The position numbers were made by a program, and so were the translations under genes. The notes under the pieces are model-generated. The model was given only the letters and a program-made list of their open reading frames with translations, was not told the DNA's origin and made no database searches. This document shows positions 1-8,058 of a stretch of 27,927 nucleotides of DNA, piece after piece. How positions within the stretch are numbered: position 1 is the stretch's first letter; every line of letters begins with the position of its first letter. The stretch is from contig NZ_CABUHK010000070.1 of NCBI RefSeq assembly GCF_902491285.1, positions 1 through 27,927 on the forward strand. The letters run 5' to 3'. Source of the DNA: an uncultured Bacteroides sp. (lineage in GTDB: Bacteria; Bacteroidota; Bacteroidia; Bacteroidales; Bacteroidaceae).

Positions 1-98
1 AGTAAGTTACATACGAATATAAGAGCAGGGGATTTTTCTTTTTAGAGGAAAGGTATGGAGAAAAGTAAAATAGAAGTGTAATTTTTTTATATATAATA

Positions 99-140
99 TA
101 AAAATCCCCTTTAGTTACCCAAGAGGTAGCTAAAGGGGAT
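99..140 (-). terminator. Rho-independent terminator of the proC-XRE-acyl-CoA synthetase unit
   Basis: Arms at 104-118 and 126-140 form a 15-bp stem (one G-T wobble) with a 7-nt loop. Read on the minus strand, the stem is followed directly by a run of T, the classic intrinsic terminator form. It lies about 25 bases past the stop codon of the acyl-CoA synthetase gene. Bases 1-98 hold nothing else I can support. Confidence 0.85.
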
Positions 141-166
141 ATATTGATGAACAGATTGTTTTTTAC

Positions 167-1822
167 TTACTTCTCATCATTCTGACGGATTTCCACACGA
201 CGGATTTTGCCGCTGATAGTCTTCGGAAGTTCGTCTACAAATTCAATCACACGCGGATATTTATAAGGAGCAGTCACTTTCTTCACATGGTTCTGCAATT
301 CCTTAATCAGTTCTTCTCCGGCGCGGTTCTTATACTCTTTTGATAGAACAATCGTAGCTTTTACTACTTGTCCGCGAATCTCGTCAGGTACTCCGGTGAT
401 GGCACATTCCACAACCGCCGAGTGAGTCATCAAGGCGCTTTCCACTTCGAACGGGCCGATACGGTAACCGGAACTCTTGATTACATCGTCCGCACGACCT
501 ACGAACCACAGATAACCGTCTTCGTCTTTCCATGCAACGTCTCCTGTATAATAGATGCCGTCATGCCAGGCTTCGCGTGTACGTTCCGCATCGCGGTAGT
601 ACTCTTTGAAAAGTCCGAGAGGTTTGCCTTTGCTGGTACGGATTACGATTTGTCCCTGTTCTCCGGCTTCAACCGAACGGCCTTCGTGGTCTATCAGGTC
701 AACATCATATTGCGGGTTCGGCAGTCCCATACTTCCCGGTTTCGGTTCCATCCAAGGCATGGTGGCGATAGTCAGGGTCGTTTCTGTCTGTCCGAAACCT
801 TCCATCAGTTTGATGCCGGTCAGTTTCTTGAACGTCTCGAATACGGCAGGATTCAGGGCCTCGCCGGCAATCGTGCAGTATTTGAGTGAAGACAGGTCGA
901 ACTTCGTCAGGTCTTCGTGAATCAGGAAGCGGAAGATGGTAGGCGGCGCACAGAGAGAAGTGACATGATAATTCTGTATCATTTCCAAAATGGCGGCGGG
1001 AGTAAATTTCTCGTGGTCATACACGAAGATGTTGGCTCCGGCAATCCATTGTCCGTAAAGTTTGCCCCATACGGCTTTTCCCCAACCGGTGTCGGCGATG
1101 GTGAGATGAAGGCTGTTCTCGTCAAGGTTGTGCCAGAAGCTGCCTGTTACGATATGACCTAACGGATAAGTGAAGTCATGTGCCACCATTTTAGGTTCGC
1201 CGGTAGTGCCGGAAGTGAAATACATCAGCGAAATATCATCGTTGGTATTTGCGTGTCTCGGACGTACGAACGGAGCTGCATTCTCTATTCCCTGGTGGAA
1301 ATCTTCGAATCCTTCGGGAATTTCCGGGCCGACGCTGACCAGTTTCTCAACAGTCGGGCAATCGGGCAGGGCATCTTTGATATGTTGCAGGATGATTCCT
1401 TCACCGGCGGCTACAATCATTTTGATGTCCGCAGCGTTGCAACGGTAGATAATATCCTTTTTTGTCAACAGGTGAGTGGCGGGGATAACGGTTGCTCCCA
1501 GCTTGTGAAGGGCGATGGTGCTGTACCAGAACTCGTAACGCCGTTTCAGAATCAGCATCACCATGTCGCCGCGACCGATACCCAGACTTTGGAAGTAAGA
1601 GGCGGTCATGTCCGTATAACGCTTCATGTCGGCAAATGAGAACTGGCGGCTCTCGCCTTTGTCGTTTGTCCAAAGCAAAGCGTTCTTATCGGGTTGCTCG
1701 GCAGCCCAGGCATCTACTACATCGTAACCGAAGTTGAAGTTCTCCGGAACGTTTATTTTCAAGTTCTTGTTGAAGTCCTCTTGTGAACTGAAAGAGGTCT
1801 GTGATAAAAATCTTTCTACCAT
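167..1822 (-). CDS. AMP-forming acyl-CoA synthetase (acetyl/medium-chain acyl-CoA synthetase family)
   Basis: This 551-residue ligase of the ANL superfamily activates a carboxylic acid with ATP and transfers it to coenzyme A in the cytoplasm. The adenylate P-loop TSGTTGEPK is at residues 203-211, followed by GFGQTET, then YYTGD and [18 protein letters not shown] marking the hinge to the small C-terminal domain, and [10 protein letters not shown] near the end with the expected catalytic Lys539. Length and motif spacing fit the medium-chain acyl-CoA synthetase group better than acetate-specific Acs (about 650 residues), so the natural acid is not determined. The start lies only 7 bases behind the XRE-cupin gene stop, so the two are surely cotranscribed, and the regulator may control this enzyme. 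The gene ends at a strong terminator. Base composition is like the other core genes. Family is certain; substrate is unknown. Confidence 0.93.
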   Translation of the reverse strand: MVERFLSQTSFSSQEDFNKNLKINVPENFNFGYDVVDAWAAEQPDKNALLWTNDKGESRQFSFADMKRYTDMTASYFQSLGIGRGDMVMLILKRRYEFWYSTIALHKLGATVIPATHLLTKKDIIYRCNAADIKMIVAAGEGIILQHIKDALPDCPTVEKLVSVGPEIPEGFEDFHQGIENAAPFVRPRHANTNDDISLMYFTSGTTGEPKMVAHDFTYPLGHIVTGSFWHNLDENSLHLTIADTGWGKAVWGKLYGQWIAGANIFVYDHEKFTPAAILEMIQNYHVTSLCAPPTIFRFLIHEDLTKFDLSSLKYCTIAGEALNPAVFETFKKLTGIKLMEGFGQTETTLTIATMPWMEPKPGSMGLPNPQYDVDLIDHEGRSVEAGEQGQIVIRTSKGKPLGLFKEYYRDAERTREAWHDGIYYTGDVAWKDEDGYLWFVGRADDVIKSSGYRIGPFEVESALMTHSAVVECAITGVPDEIRGQVVKATIVLSKEYKNRAGEELIKELQNHVKKVTAPYKYPRVIEFVDELPKTISGKIRRVEIRQNDEK

Positions 1823-1829
1823 GATATTA

Positions 1830-2384
1830 TTACATAATTACTGCCAGAAAACGTACCGTTTTGCCATCGAGCGCTTTCATGCCATGTGGGAGTTGGGAAT
1901 TAAAATAGATACTGTCGCCTTGGTTGAGGATGATTTCTTTGCCTTCGATATTGATGAGCATGCGTCCTTCAATCACAAGATTGAATTCTTGTCCGTTGTG
2001 TTTGTTGTAATGGATAGGTTCGTTGTCCCCTTTCGGTTCAACGGTAACGATGAACGGGTCGGCAGTGCGGTTCATGAATCCCGATGCCAATGACTGGTAT
2101 TTATAAGCTTTCGTACGTTCGATGCTGACTCCTTTTCCTGCACGGGTTACGAAATAACTGCTCATCTTAGGTTCTTCGCCGAACATCAGGGCGTCGAGGG
2201 CAACATTATACGTACGTGCAATCTTCTGCAGCATGCTGACAGAAATGTCGTATTCTCCTGTTTCTGCAAGTCGGTATTCTTCAGCAGAGATGTCGCTGTC
2301 GCGGGCAATGTCTTCAGAAGTCAGTTCCAGTACATCACGCAATCCGCGAAGGCGTTCTGCTATCTGTTTAATTTGGTCATTCAT
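1830..2384 (-). CDS. XRE-family regulator with C-terminal cupin sensor domain
   Basis: A 184-residue transcription regulator. Residues about 8-66 are a helix-turn-helix of the Cro/C1 type ([23 protein letters not shown] followed by a turn and recognition helix, shown here in part only). Residues about 105-182 form a small beta-barrel cupin with the metal-type pattern H-x-N-x-H-x-G-x-E-F, a [12 protein letters not shown] strand pair and PHGMKAL near the end. HTH-cupin proteins of this size usually sense a small molecule and act on neighbouring metabolic genes. Here the neighbour is the acyl-CoA synthetase 7 bases downstream, a common pairing in Bacteroidetes, so control of that gene or sensing of its product is my inference. 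The start is well set by the following basic-acidic helix typical of the family. No binding site is evident. Confidence 0.9.
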   Translation of the reverse strand: MNDQIKQIAERLRGLRDVLELTSEDIARDSDISAEEYRLAETGEYDISVSMLQKIARTYNVALDALMFGEEPKMSSYFVTRAGKGVSIERTKAYKYQSLASGFMNRTADPFIVTVEPKGDNEPIHYNKHNGQEFNLVIEGRMLINIEGKEIILNQGDSIYFNSQLPHGMKALDGKTVRFLAVIM

Positions 2385-2427
2385 GTTATTAAGTGATTAA
2401 TTATTAATGATTAGAGATTGATTTGGT

Positions 2428-2487
2428 GATTAACGGAGTAGTGATTAATAGCTGCGCTGCATAGTGTTAATCACTACTCCGTTAATC
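2428..2487. repeat. Perfect 21-bp inverted repeat of the GTGATTAACGG family
   Basis: Arms 2428-2448 and 2467-2487 are perfectly complementary over 21 bp with an 18-base loop. The hairpin lies directly behind the proC stop codon and ahead of the XRE-cupin gene, so it would form in the shared transcript. It has no T tract, so it looks more like an mRNA-stabilising or REP-like hairpin than a terminator. Further GATTA-rich sequence (about 2390-2427) adjoins it. A related hairpin lies at 4529-4621. Confidence 0.8.
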
Positions 2488-2488
2488 G

Positions 2489-3262
2489 TTATTTCGATGC
2501 TTTCATTGCTTGGATGATGGCAGACGTAAAGCCGTTGTGCTCCAGTTCGTTGATTCCTTTGATGGTGATTCCGCCCGGAGTAGTCACCTTGTCGATTTCT
2601 ACGCTGGGATGGGTTTCATTGTTCAGAATCAGTGCGGCGGCTCCTTTCAGTGATTGCGCTACCATGGTCATTGCGTCTTTCGGGCGGATTCCCATTTCGA
2701 TACCGGCCTGCATGGCCGCCTGAACGTATTTCAGGACGTAGGCGATGCCGCAGGAAGCCAGTGCGGTGGCTGCGGTTATTTTGTCTTCGGGGATAAGCAT
2801 CACTGTTCCCATTTCACTGAAGAGCCGGAGAACGAATTTATCTTGTTCGTCATTCGTATTGCGTGCGGCAACGAGTGTCATGCTTTCCAGTTCGCTGATA
2901 GCGGTGTTGGGGATAAGGCGGAACATCGGCATCTCCGGTGATACCACATAATGAGCCAGTTCCTCGAAACTGATACCGGCGGCTACCGATATGAGTATCT
3001 GTTTGCTTTTTAGTTTCAACTCGCGCATTACGGGTTGCATGAACCAGGGCTTTACTGCAAGGATAACGATGTCTGCTCCCAGCGCCGCTTCGGCGTTGTT
3101 GTGAGTGGTAGAGATGCCCGGAAATTCTTTTTTCAGTTGTTCCAGTTTGCCTGCACTGGGGTTGGATACGATGATATCCGAGTCTTCTATCAGACTTCCT
3201 TTTGCCAGGCCGCGAGCGATAGACCCGCCCATGTTGCCTGCACCGATGATAGCTATTTTCAT
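2489..3262 (-). CDS. proC: Pyrroline-5-carboxylate reductase
   Basis: A 257-residue enzyme catalysing the last step of proline synthesis, NAD(P)H-dependent reduction of 1-pyrroline-5-carboxylate, in the cytoplasm. The Rossmann fold begins at residue 1 with MKIAIIGAGNMGGSIARGL, containing the GxGxMG nucleotide loop. Further family marks are VILAVKPW, the SVAAGIS segment, and the C-terminal signature TTPGGITIKGINELE preceding a final helix. Length is normal for ProC. The gene heads a transcription unit with its own promoter (box at 3294-3301) just behind the arginine operon, which links proline and arginine/glutamate metabolism by position. A long perfect hairpin follows the stop codon before the XRE-cupin gene. 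No anomaly seen. Confidence 0.96.
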   Translation of the reverse strand: MKIAIIGAGNMGGSIARGLAKGSLIEDSDIIVSNPSAGKLEQLKKEFPGISTTHNNAEAALGADIVILAVKPWFMQPVMRELKLKSKQILISVAAGISFEELAHYVVSPEMPMFRLIPNTAISELESMTLVAARNTNDEQDKFVLRLFSEMGTVMLIPEDKITAATALASCGIAYVLKYVQAAMQAGIEMGIRPKDAMTMVAQSLKGAAALILNNETHPSVEIDKVTTPGGITIKGINELEHNGFTSAIIQAMKASK

Positions 3263-3293
3263 ATTACGCTTGTTTTTAATGAGTTGTCATAGA

Positions 3294-3324
3294 CAAAGGT
3301 AACGGTAAATTACGAAAAAACAAA
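3294..3324 (-). promoter_or_regulatory. Bacteroides-type promoter for proC
   Basis: On the minus strand a perfect TAnnTTTG -7 box (TACCTTTG, 3294-3301) is preceded by TTTG at 3321-3324 with a 19-bp spacer, matching the -33/-7 arrangement of the Bacteroides primary sigma factor. The predicted start is about 25-30 bases ahead of the proC ATG. The -33 element lies inside the T-rich tail of the argD terminator. Confidence 0.75.
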
Positions 3325-3368
3325 AAGCAGCCTGAATAAGAAAGATTTTTCTACTGAAGGCTGCTTTT
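3315..3368 (-). terminator. Rho-independent terminator of the arginine operon
   Basis: Arms 3323-3333 and 3358-3368 form an 11-bp stem around an agcagcct/aggctgct core. On the minus strand it is followed by TTTTTGTTTTTT. It lies about 30 bases past the argD stop and should end the argR-argX-argG-argC-argD transcript. The opposite strand lacks a good T run after the stem. Confidence 0.85.
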
Positions 3369-3399
3369 ATCGTTGGCTGTTTATTAATCAAATGAGCGG

Positions 3400-4521
3400 T
3401 TAGAGTACTTTCTTGAACCGGGCAAGGAACTCATCCGCTTCTTCCATACTGAGACAGAGAGGGGGCAGAAGACGAAGTACATTCGTACCGCTTGCTCCGG
3501 TAAATACGTGCTCGTCATAGATGAGGCGGCTGCGCAATTCTTTGATTGGCTCTTCAAATTCGAGCCCGATCATGAGTCCGCGTCCGCGTACTTCCTTGAT
3601 TTGCGGGAATTTTTTCAGTTCTTCCAGCAAGTAGTTACCTATCCTGGCAGCGTTTTCTACCAGATTTTCCTGCTCGATAACGTCCATTACGGCAAGGGCC
3701 GCCGAGCACGCCAGGTGATTTCCGCCAAAAGTGGTTCCTAACTGTCCGTATACAGGTTTGAACATCGGACTGATAAGAACGCCTGCCATCGGGAATCCGT
3801 TTCCGATACCTTTGGCTACGGTGATAATATCCGGTTTGATATCATTGTATTGGTGGGCAAAGAACTTTCCGCTACGTCCGTATCCGCTCTGAATCTCGTC
3901 GAGAATCAGGATAGTGCCCGTTTCGGTACATCCCTTGCGGAGTTCTTGCATAAATTCGGTAGTCGGTATCTTGATGCCGCCTACGCCTTGTATTCCTTCA
4001 ATGATAACAGCGCATACGTCTCCTTTAGACAGTTCCTGCTTCATGGCCTCGGTGTCATTCAAAGGAAGATAGACAACGTGCCCGTTGTTGTTGATAGGAG
4101 CGATGATGGACGGATTGTTGGTCGCTTCTACTGCCAGTGAAGTACGTCCGTGGAAGGCTTTGGTGAAAGAAACCACTTTGGTACGTCCGTTGTAGAAAGA
4201 AGCCAGTTTCAGTGCGTTCTCGTTCGCTTCGGCACCGCTGTTGATAAGAAACAGGCTGTAATCGTCATAGCCGGAAATCTTTCCCAGCCGTTCGGCTACC
4301 TGTTGTTGCAGCTTGTTGATAACCGAGTTCGAGTAGAAACCAAGATTGGCTACCTGATTGCTGATCATCTCTACATAGTGAGGGTGTGCGTGTCCGATGG
4401 AGATAACGGCGTGACCGCCGTAAAGGTCTAAATATTCAGTCCCGTTCTCGTCCCAGACTTTGCAGCCTTTCCCCTTGACTATATTGATATTATATAAAGG
4501 ATATACGTCGAATAATTTCAT
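3400..4521 (-). CDS. argD: N-acyl (acetyl/succinyl) ornithine aminotransferase
   Basis: A 373-residue class III PLP aminotransferase that converts the N-acyl-glutamate semialdehyde made by ArgC to N-acylornithine, with glutamate as amino donor. Visible marks are GGHAVISIGHAHP near residue 35, the NSGAEANENALKLA segment, the LILDEIQSGYGRSGKFFA segment carrying the PLP-pairing Asp, and VAKGIGNGFPMAG with the Schiff-base Lys. Its length is slightly below the 390-400 of proteobacterial ArgD. It is the last gene of the arginine operon, separated from argC by a hairpin-bearing gap of about 110 bases, unlike the tight spacing elsewhere in the operon. Bacteroides is known to make arginine through N-succinylated intermediates, so succinylornithine is the more likely physiological product. 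That part is family knowledge, not visible in this sequence. Confidence 0.95.
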   Translation of the reverse strand: MKLFDVYPLYNINIVKGKGCKVWDENGTEYLDLYGGHAVISIGHAHPHYVEMISNQVANLGFYSNSVINKLQQQVAERLGKISGYDDYSLFLINSGAEANENALKLASFYNGRTKVVSFTKAFHGRTSLAVEATNNPSIIAPINNNGHVVYLPLNDTEAMKQELSKGDVCAVIIEGIQGVGGIKIPTTEFMQELRKGCTETGTILILDEIQSGYGRSGKFFAHQYNDIKPDIITVAKGIGNGFPMAGVLISPMFKPVYGQLGTTFGGNHLACSAALAVMDVIEQENLVENAARIGNYLLEELKKFPQIKEVRGRGLMIGLEFEEPIKELRSRLIYDEHVFTGASGTNVLRLLPPLCLSMEEADEFLARFKKVL

Positions 4522-4528
4522 GTTGATT

Positions 4529-4621
4529 AACGTTTAGTGATTAACGATTAGCGGTTAACGTTTGGTGATTAATAATTAACTTCATTATAGCGTAGCCGTT
4601 AATCACTAATCACTAACCGTT
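4529..4621. repeat. Imperfect 29-bp inverted repeat between argC and argD
   Basis: Arms 4529-4557 and 4593-4621 pair over about 29 positions with roughly five mismatches, built from GTGATTAACG-like units. The hairpin lies between argC and argD in the operon transcript. It shares the GTGATTAACGG core with the perfect hairpin behind proC at 2428-2487, so both are likely copies of one short dispersed repeat. No T tract follows. Confidence 0.7.
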
Positions 4622-4630
4622 ATTCCGTTA

Positions 4631-5599
4631 TTAAAACGCTGAAGGCTTCAAACGCAGCCCTATTGTCTCTTCCAGGTTGAACATCAGGTTCATGTTATGA
4701 ACCGCCTGTCCGCTGGCACCTTTCAGCAGGTTGTCGATACAGGAGATGATCAATAGCTTGTCGCCATGCTTCTCGAGATGTATCAGACACTTGTTGGTGT
4801 TGACTACTTGTTTGAGGTCTATATTCTTGTCTACGATGTGTACAAATGAGTCCTTCGCATAATATTCTTCATACATGCGGACGATTTCGTCAAGAGCCAC
4901 TTTCGTCTTTACCACGAGGGTGGCGAAGATGCCGCGGGGGAAATCGCCGCGGTACGGGATAAAATCTATGTCGGAATCAAAGCTGTTCTGCAACTGTTGC
5001 AGTGACTGTTTGATTTCCGGCACGTGCTGGTGCTCGAATGCTTTGTACACGCTAATGTTGTTGTTTCTCCAACTGAAATGACTGGTAGCACCCGGTTTCA
5101 CTCCGGCTCCGGTACTTCCTGTAATGGCATTTACGGAAATATCGTCTGTCAACATCAGGTTTTTGGCCAGCGGGAGCAGACCCAGTTGGATACACGTCGC
5201 AAAACAACCGGGGTTGGCTACATGCTTTGCCGTACATGTGGCACGACGGTTCAGTTCCGGCAGACCGTAGATGAAGTCGTGGTCGTCACTCTTGATGCGG
5301 TAGTCCATGGAGAGGTCGATAATCTTCAGGTCTTCCGGTATGTTGTGGCTTTCCATGAATTTCTTCGTGTCGCCGTGGGCTGTGCAGAAGAAAAGAACGT
5401 CAATCTCGTCCAGAGGCAACTGGTCGGTGAATGTTAAATCAGTTTCTCCATACAAACCTTCGTGTACGTCGGTGATTCTGTTTCCGGCATTACTGCTGCT
5501 GTTGATAAATACGATTTCAGTCTCCGGATGGTTGAGCAGCAGGCGGATTAATTCGCCTGCCGTATATCCTGCGCCACCAATGATTCCTGCTTTAATCAT
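4631..5599 (-). CDS. argC: N-acyl-gamma-glutamyl-phosphate reductase
   Basis: A 322-residue NADPH-dependent reductase giving N-acylglutamate semialdehyde, the substrate of ArgD. The N-terminal Rossmann loop is GIIGGAGYTAGELIRLL at residues 5-21. The catalytic cysteine sits in the family motif NPGCFATC near residue 130, with the following GSTGAGVKPG segment and the HQHVPEI histidines of the semialdehyde dehydrogenase dimerisation domain. Length suits the type 2 (shorter) ArgC form. The ATG overlaps the argG stop codon as ATGA, implying translational coupling. No argB gene lies in the window, so the kinase step must be encoded elsewhere. Nothing unusual in composition. Confidence 0.95.
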   Translation of the reverse strand: MIKAGIIGGAGYTAGELIRLLLNHPETEIVFINSSSNAGNRITDVHEGLYGETDLTFTDQLPLDEIDVLFFCTAHGDTKKFMESHNIPEDLKIIDLSMDYRIKSDDHDFIYGLPELNRRATCTAKHVANPGCFATCIQLGLLPLAKNLMLTDDISVNAITGSTGAGVKPGATSHFSWRNNNISVYKAFEHQHVPEIKQSLQQLQNSFDSDIDFIPYRGDFPRGIFATLVVKTKVALDEIVRMYEEYYAKDSFVHIVDKNIDLKQVVNTNKCLIHLEKHGDKLLIISCIDNLLKGASGQAVHNMNLMFNLEETIGLRLKPSAF

Positions 5600-6804
5600 A
5601 TCTCTTCGTCTTTATGGTTATTATAGTAAACACGCAGCGGAGTAGAGGTCACTTTGATAAAGCCTTTCGCGTCTTCGGCTGTCCAGCCTTTCTGCATTTC
5701 ACCGTATTCTCCGAATTTAGTTTTCACGAGGTCGTCTTCCGATTCCACGCCTACGGTAGAGAAAGAAAGCGGGCGAAGTTCGAGGATAGCCGTACCGTTC
5801 ACATTACGCTGGCTTTCCTGCAACATCGCTTCGATGTCGCGCATCACAGGTTCCAGATACTGGCTTTCGTGCAGGAACATACCATACCAGTTGGCTACCT
5901 GGTCTTTCCAGTACTGTTGCCATTTGCTCAGTGTATATTTTTCGAGGAAGCGGTGAGCGCCGATAATCAGCATCGGGGCGGCGGCTTCGAAACCTACACG
6001 GCCTTTGATGCCGATAATTGTATCACCTACGTGCATATCACGGCCAATACCGTAAGCGGCACCGATTTCTTCCACCTTCTGAATTGCTTTGATCGGGTCG
6101 TCGAACTTCTCGTCGTTGACGGCTTTCAATTCTCCCTTTTCAAAAGTCAGGCGGAGTTGTTCACTGCCTTCCTTTTCTACATGTTTCAGGTAGGCAGTTT
6201 CCGGCAATCCCTGTGCGGAGTCGAGGATTTCACCGCCACAGATGGAAGTGCCCCACAAACCTACGTTATACGAATATTTCAGTTTGGTGAAATCCGCGCT
6301 GAAACCATGTTTGTTCAGATAATCAATTTCTTCCTGACGGCTCAATGCCATGTCGCGGGTCAATGTGATAATTTCCACATTCGGAGCCAGTACGAGGAAA
6401 GTCATGTCGAAACGAATCTGGTCGTTACCTGCTCCGGTAGAACCGTGTGCGATAGCGTCCGCTCCGATTTCGTTGGCATAACGTGCGATGGCCAATGCCT
6501 GGAAGATACGTTCGGAACTGACCGAAATAGGATAAGTACCGTTACGCAGCACATTTCCGAAAACCATGTATTTCAGGCTCTTTTCGTAGTATTCCTGGGT
6601 TACGTCCAGCGTCACGTATTTCACTGCTCCCAGTTTATAAGCGTTTTCTTCGTTTGTTTTCAGTTGTTCTTCGCTGAAACCACCCGTATTGGCACAAGCT
6701 GCATATACTTCGTAACCTTTTTCTTTGGCGAGGTACATGACGGTGAACGATGTGTCCAGTCCGCCGCTGAATGCCACCACTACTTTTTTCTTCTTTTCTT
6801 CCAT
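5596..6804 (-). CDS. argG: Argininosuccinate synthase
   Basis: A 402-residue enzyme that joins citrulline and aspartate using ATP to give argininosuccinate. The PP-loop AFSGGLDTS is at residues 11-19, and the conserved HGSTGAGNDQIRFD block follows near residue 120, with SICGGEI further on. Length matches the 400-residue bacterial family. The gene lies 15 bases behind the GNAT gene and overlaps argC by four bases, so it is tightly embedded in the operon. A long antisense open frame on the plus strand (581 codons, 5614-7359) covers this gene but is a composition shadow. Confidence 0.97.
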   Translation of the reverse strand: MEEKKKKVVVAFSGGLDTSFTVMYLAKEKGYEVYAACANTGGFSEEQLKTNEENAYKLGAVKYVTLDVTQEYYEKSLKYMVFGNVLRNGTYPISVSSERIFQALAIARYANEIGADAIAHGSTGAGNDQIRFDMTFLVLAPNVEIITLTRDMALSRQEEIDYLNKHGFSADFTKLKYSYNVGLWGTSICGGEILDSAQGLPETAYLKHVEKEGSEQLRLTFEKGELKAVNDEKFDDPIKAIQKVEEIGAAYGIGRDMHVGDTIIGIKGRVGFEAAAPMLIIGAHRFLEKYTLSKWQQYWKDQVANWYGMFLHESQYLEPVMRDIEAMLQESQRNVNGTAILELRPLSFSTVGVESEDDLVKTKFGEYGEMQKGWTAEDAKGFIKVTSTPLRVYYNNHKDEEI

Positions 6805-6819
6805 AGTGCTGTATATTTT

Positions 6820-7398
6820 TTAAATGTTATTTCTTTCTTGTTCTTTTTTAATGTTCCGCGGGTCTGTCGGGTCGTACAGCATGGCTGTGCAGATACAGAA
6901 TTTGCGGTTTTTGGCTTTCAGGATGTCGTGGTTGATACATCCTTCGCATCCTTTCCAGAAAGCTTCATCGTCTGTCAGTTCATTGAAGGTGACGGGGACA
7001 TAGCCCAGTTCCGTATTCATCTTCATCACGGCTGCGCCGGAAGTCAGGCTGAATATCTTCGCTTTCGGCCATCGGAGACGTGCCAGTTGGAAAGAAGCCT
7101 GTTTGATACGTTTTGCCAATCCCAAACCACGGAAATCGGGATGAACAATCAGACCGGAAGTTGCCACATACTGCTTGTTGCCCCACGATTCAATATAAGT
7201 GAATCCGGCGAACGTGTCACCGCAAAGGGCAATAATTGCTTTACCTTCCTTCATCTTTGTCGCTACGTATTCGTGTGTGCGTTCCGCGATTCCTGTTCCT
7301 CGTACGGCGGCAGCATTTCTGATAGTTTCCAAAATAGTGTCAACGTAAACCTCATGTGAGGCGTCGGCTACCATAACATCTATTTGTTGAGTGTCCAT
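6820..7398 (-). CDS. GNAT acyltransferase, probable N-acylglutamate synthase of the arginine pathway
   Basis: I place the start at 7398 (MDTQQIDVMVADASHE), giving 192 residues. A longer frame open to 7488 would overlap the end of argR by 65 bases and add a segment unlike any GNAT protein. The GNAT acetyl-CoA loop is visible in VHPDFRGLGLAKRIK near residue 105, with the preceding TSGL strand. It sits between argR and argG in an operon with no argA or argJ, so it likely performs the first committed step, acylating glutamate. I recall that genetic fitness work on B. thetaiotaomicron linked the gene at this position to N-acylglutamate synthesis, probably with succinyl-CoA. The exact acyl donor cannot be read from sequence. 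Related to ArgA only by the GNAT fold; the kinase-like ArgA domain is absent. Confidence 0.85.
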   Translation of the reverse strand: MDTQQIDVMVADASHEVYVDTILETIRNAAAVRGTGIAERTHEYVATKMKEGKAIIALCGDTFAGFTYIESWGNKQYVATSGLIVHPDFRGLGLAKRIKQASFQLARLRWPKAKIFSLTSGAAVMKMNTELGYVPVTFNELTDDEAFWKGCEGCINHDILKAKNRKFCICTAMLYDPTDPRNIKKEQERNNI

Positions 7399-7423
7399 TT
7401 CTTTATATATAATATAGGTATAA

Positions 7424-7897
7424 TTATTCGATATTCGGGATGATGAGTGATAAAAGCTGGCGTATCTTGCTGATAGCGACTCCTTCACGCAACACTAGCA
7501 TAATCGTATCGTCTCCGGCAATGGTTCCGAGTATTTCGGTGAACTCATTGTTGTCGATGTCATAAGCCATGCTACTGGCATAACCGGGACGGGTGCGGAT
7601 AACGGCTATGTTGCCGGAGAACTGCAAAGAGATAAATCCGTTGTTGCGTAACATGTCGCCGGCACTCTGGTCGGTAGAACGTTTATACATAATGTTGTTC
7701 GGCAGTACATATACATACTTTCCGTTCATACTGGCAGCCTTGGCTACTTTCAGTTGTTTCAAGTCGCGGGAGAGGGTGGCCTGTGTCAGTTCGAAGCCTT
7801 CGCGGTTCAACTCTTGCAGCAGTTCTTCCTGCGAACCGACCTCCTTGCTTGAGATAATCATTTTGATGGCGTCTAACCGATTTGCTTTCTTCTTCAT
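7424..7897 (-). CDS. argR: Arginine repressor ArgR
   Basis: A 157-residue arginine-responsive regulator. Residues 1-70 are the winged helix-turn-helix with the recognition segment TQATLSRDLKQL. Residues about 85-157 are the hexamerisation and arginine-binding domain, with the family mark GTIAGDDTIMLVL containing the Asp-Asp pair that contacts arginine. Length is typical. It is the first gene of the arginine operon, so it should repress its own transcription along with the biosynthetic genes. Three GCAT-centred sites spaced 20-21 bp apart lie across its promoter, and paired ARG boxes in other bacteria have this 21-bp spacing. Confident family call; operator assignment is inference. Confidence 0.95.
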   Translation of the reverse strand: MKKKANRLDAIKMIISSKEVGSQEELLQELNREGFELTQATLSRDLKQLKVAKAASMNGKYVYVLPNNIMYKRSTDQSAGDMLRNNGFISLQFSGNIAVIRTRPGYASSMAYDIDNNEFTEILGTIAGDDTIMLVLREGVAISKIRQLLSLIIPNIE

Positions 7898-7921
7898 TGC
7901 ATATTTATTCTAATAACGCTG

Positions 7922-7975
7922 CAAAAGTATGCATTATTTTGGAGAAAATATGCATAATATCCTGTTTTTTTGCAT
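7922..7975 (-). promoter_or_regulatory. Arginine operon promoter with three putative ArgR sites
   Basis: The minus strand carries a perfect TAnnTTTG -7 box (TACTTTTG, 7922-7929), about 25 bases ahead of the argR ATG. No clear -33 TTTG is present at the proper spacing. Sites ATGCAT at 7929-7934 and 7950-7955 are 21 bp apart, and a TTGCAT at 7970-7975 is 20 bp further. ArgR hexamers usually bind pairs of palindromic boxes 21 bp apart, so these are candidate ARG boxes overlapping the promoter. Confidence 0.55.
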
Positions 7976-8000
7976 AAAAGCGCAAAAAAACAGGATATTA
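7955..8000. terminator. Perfect 19-bp inverted repeat, possible terminator of the accessory operon
   Basis: Arms 7955-7973 and 7982-8000 are perfectly complementary over 19 bp with an 8-base loop; each contains a run of seven T or A. It lies about 60 bases past the stop of the transglutaminase-like gene and ahead of the argR promoter. No strong T run follows the stem on the minus strand; on the plus strand TTTT follows. Either a terminator closing the island operon or a regulatory dyad adjoining the ArgR sites. Confidence 0.6.
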
Positions 8001-8058
8001 TTTTATGGAAGATAGCTTGTATGCCAGTATTGCTACTTGATTTATGTGATGCTAAAGG

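Noticed and set aside
5614..7359. A 581-codon plus-strand open frame opposite argG and the GNAT gene
   Set aside because: It is antisense to two certain enzymes, has no recognisable domain and reflects codon bias of the real genes.
7398..7488. N-terminal extension of the GNAT protein
   Set aside because: It overlaps the argR coding end by 65 bases and does not resemble any GNAT N-terminus; the start at 7398 is better.
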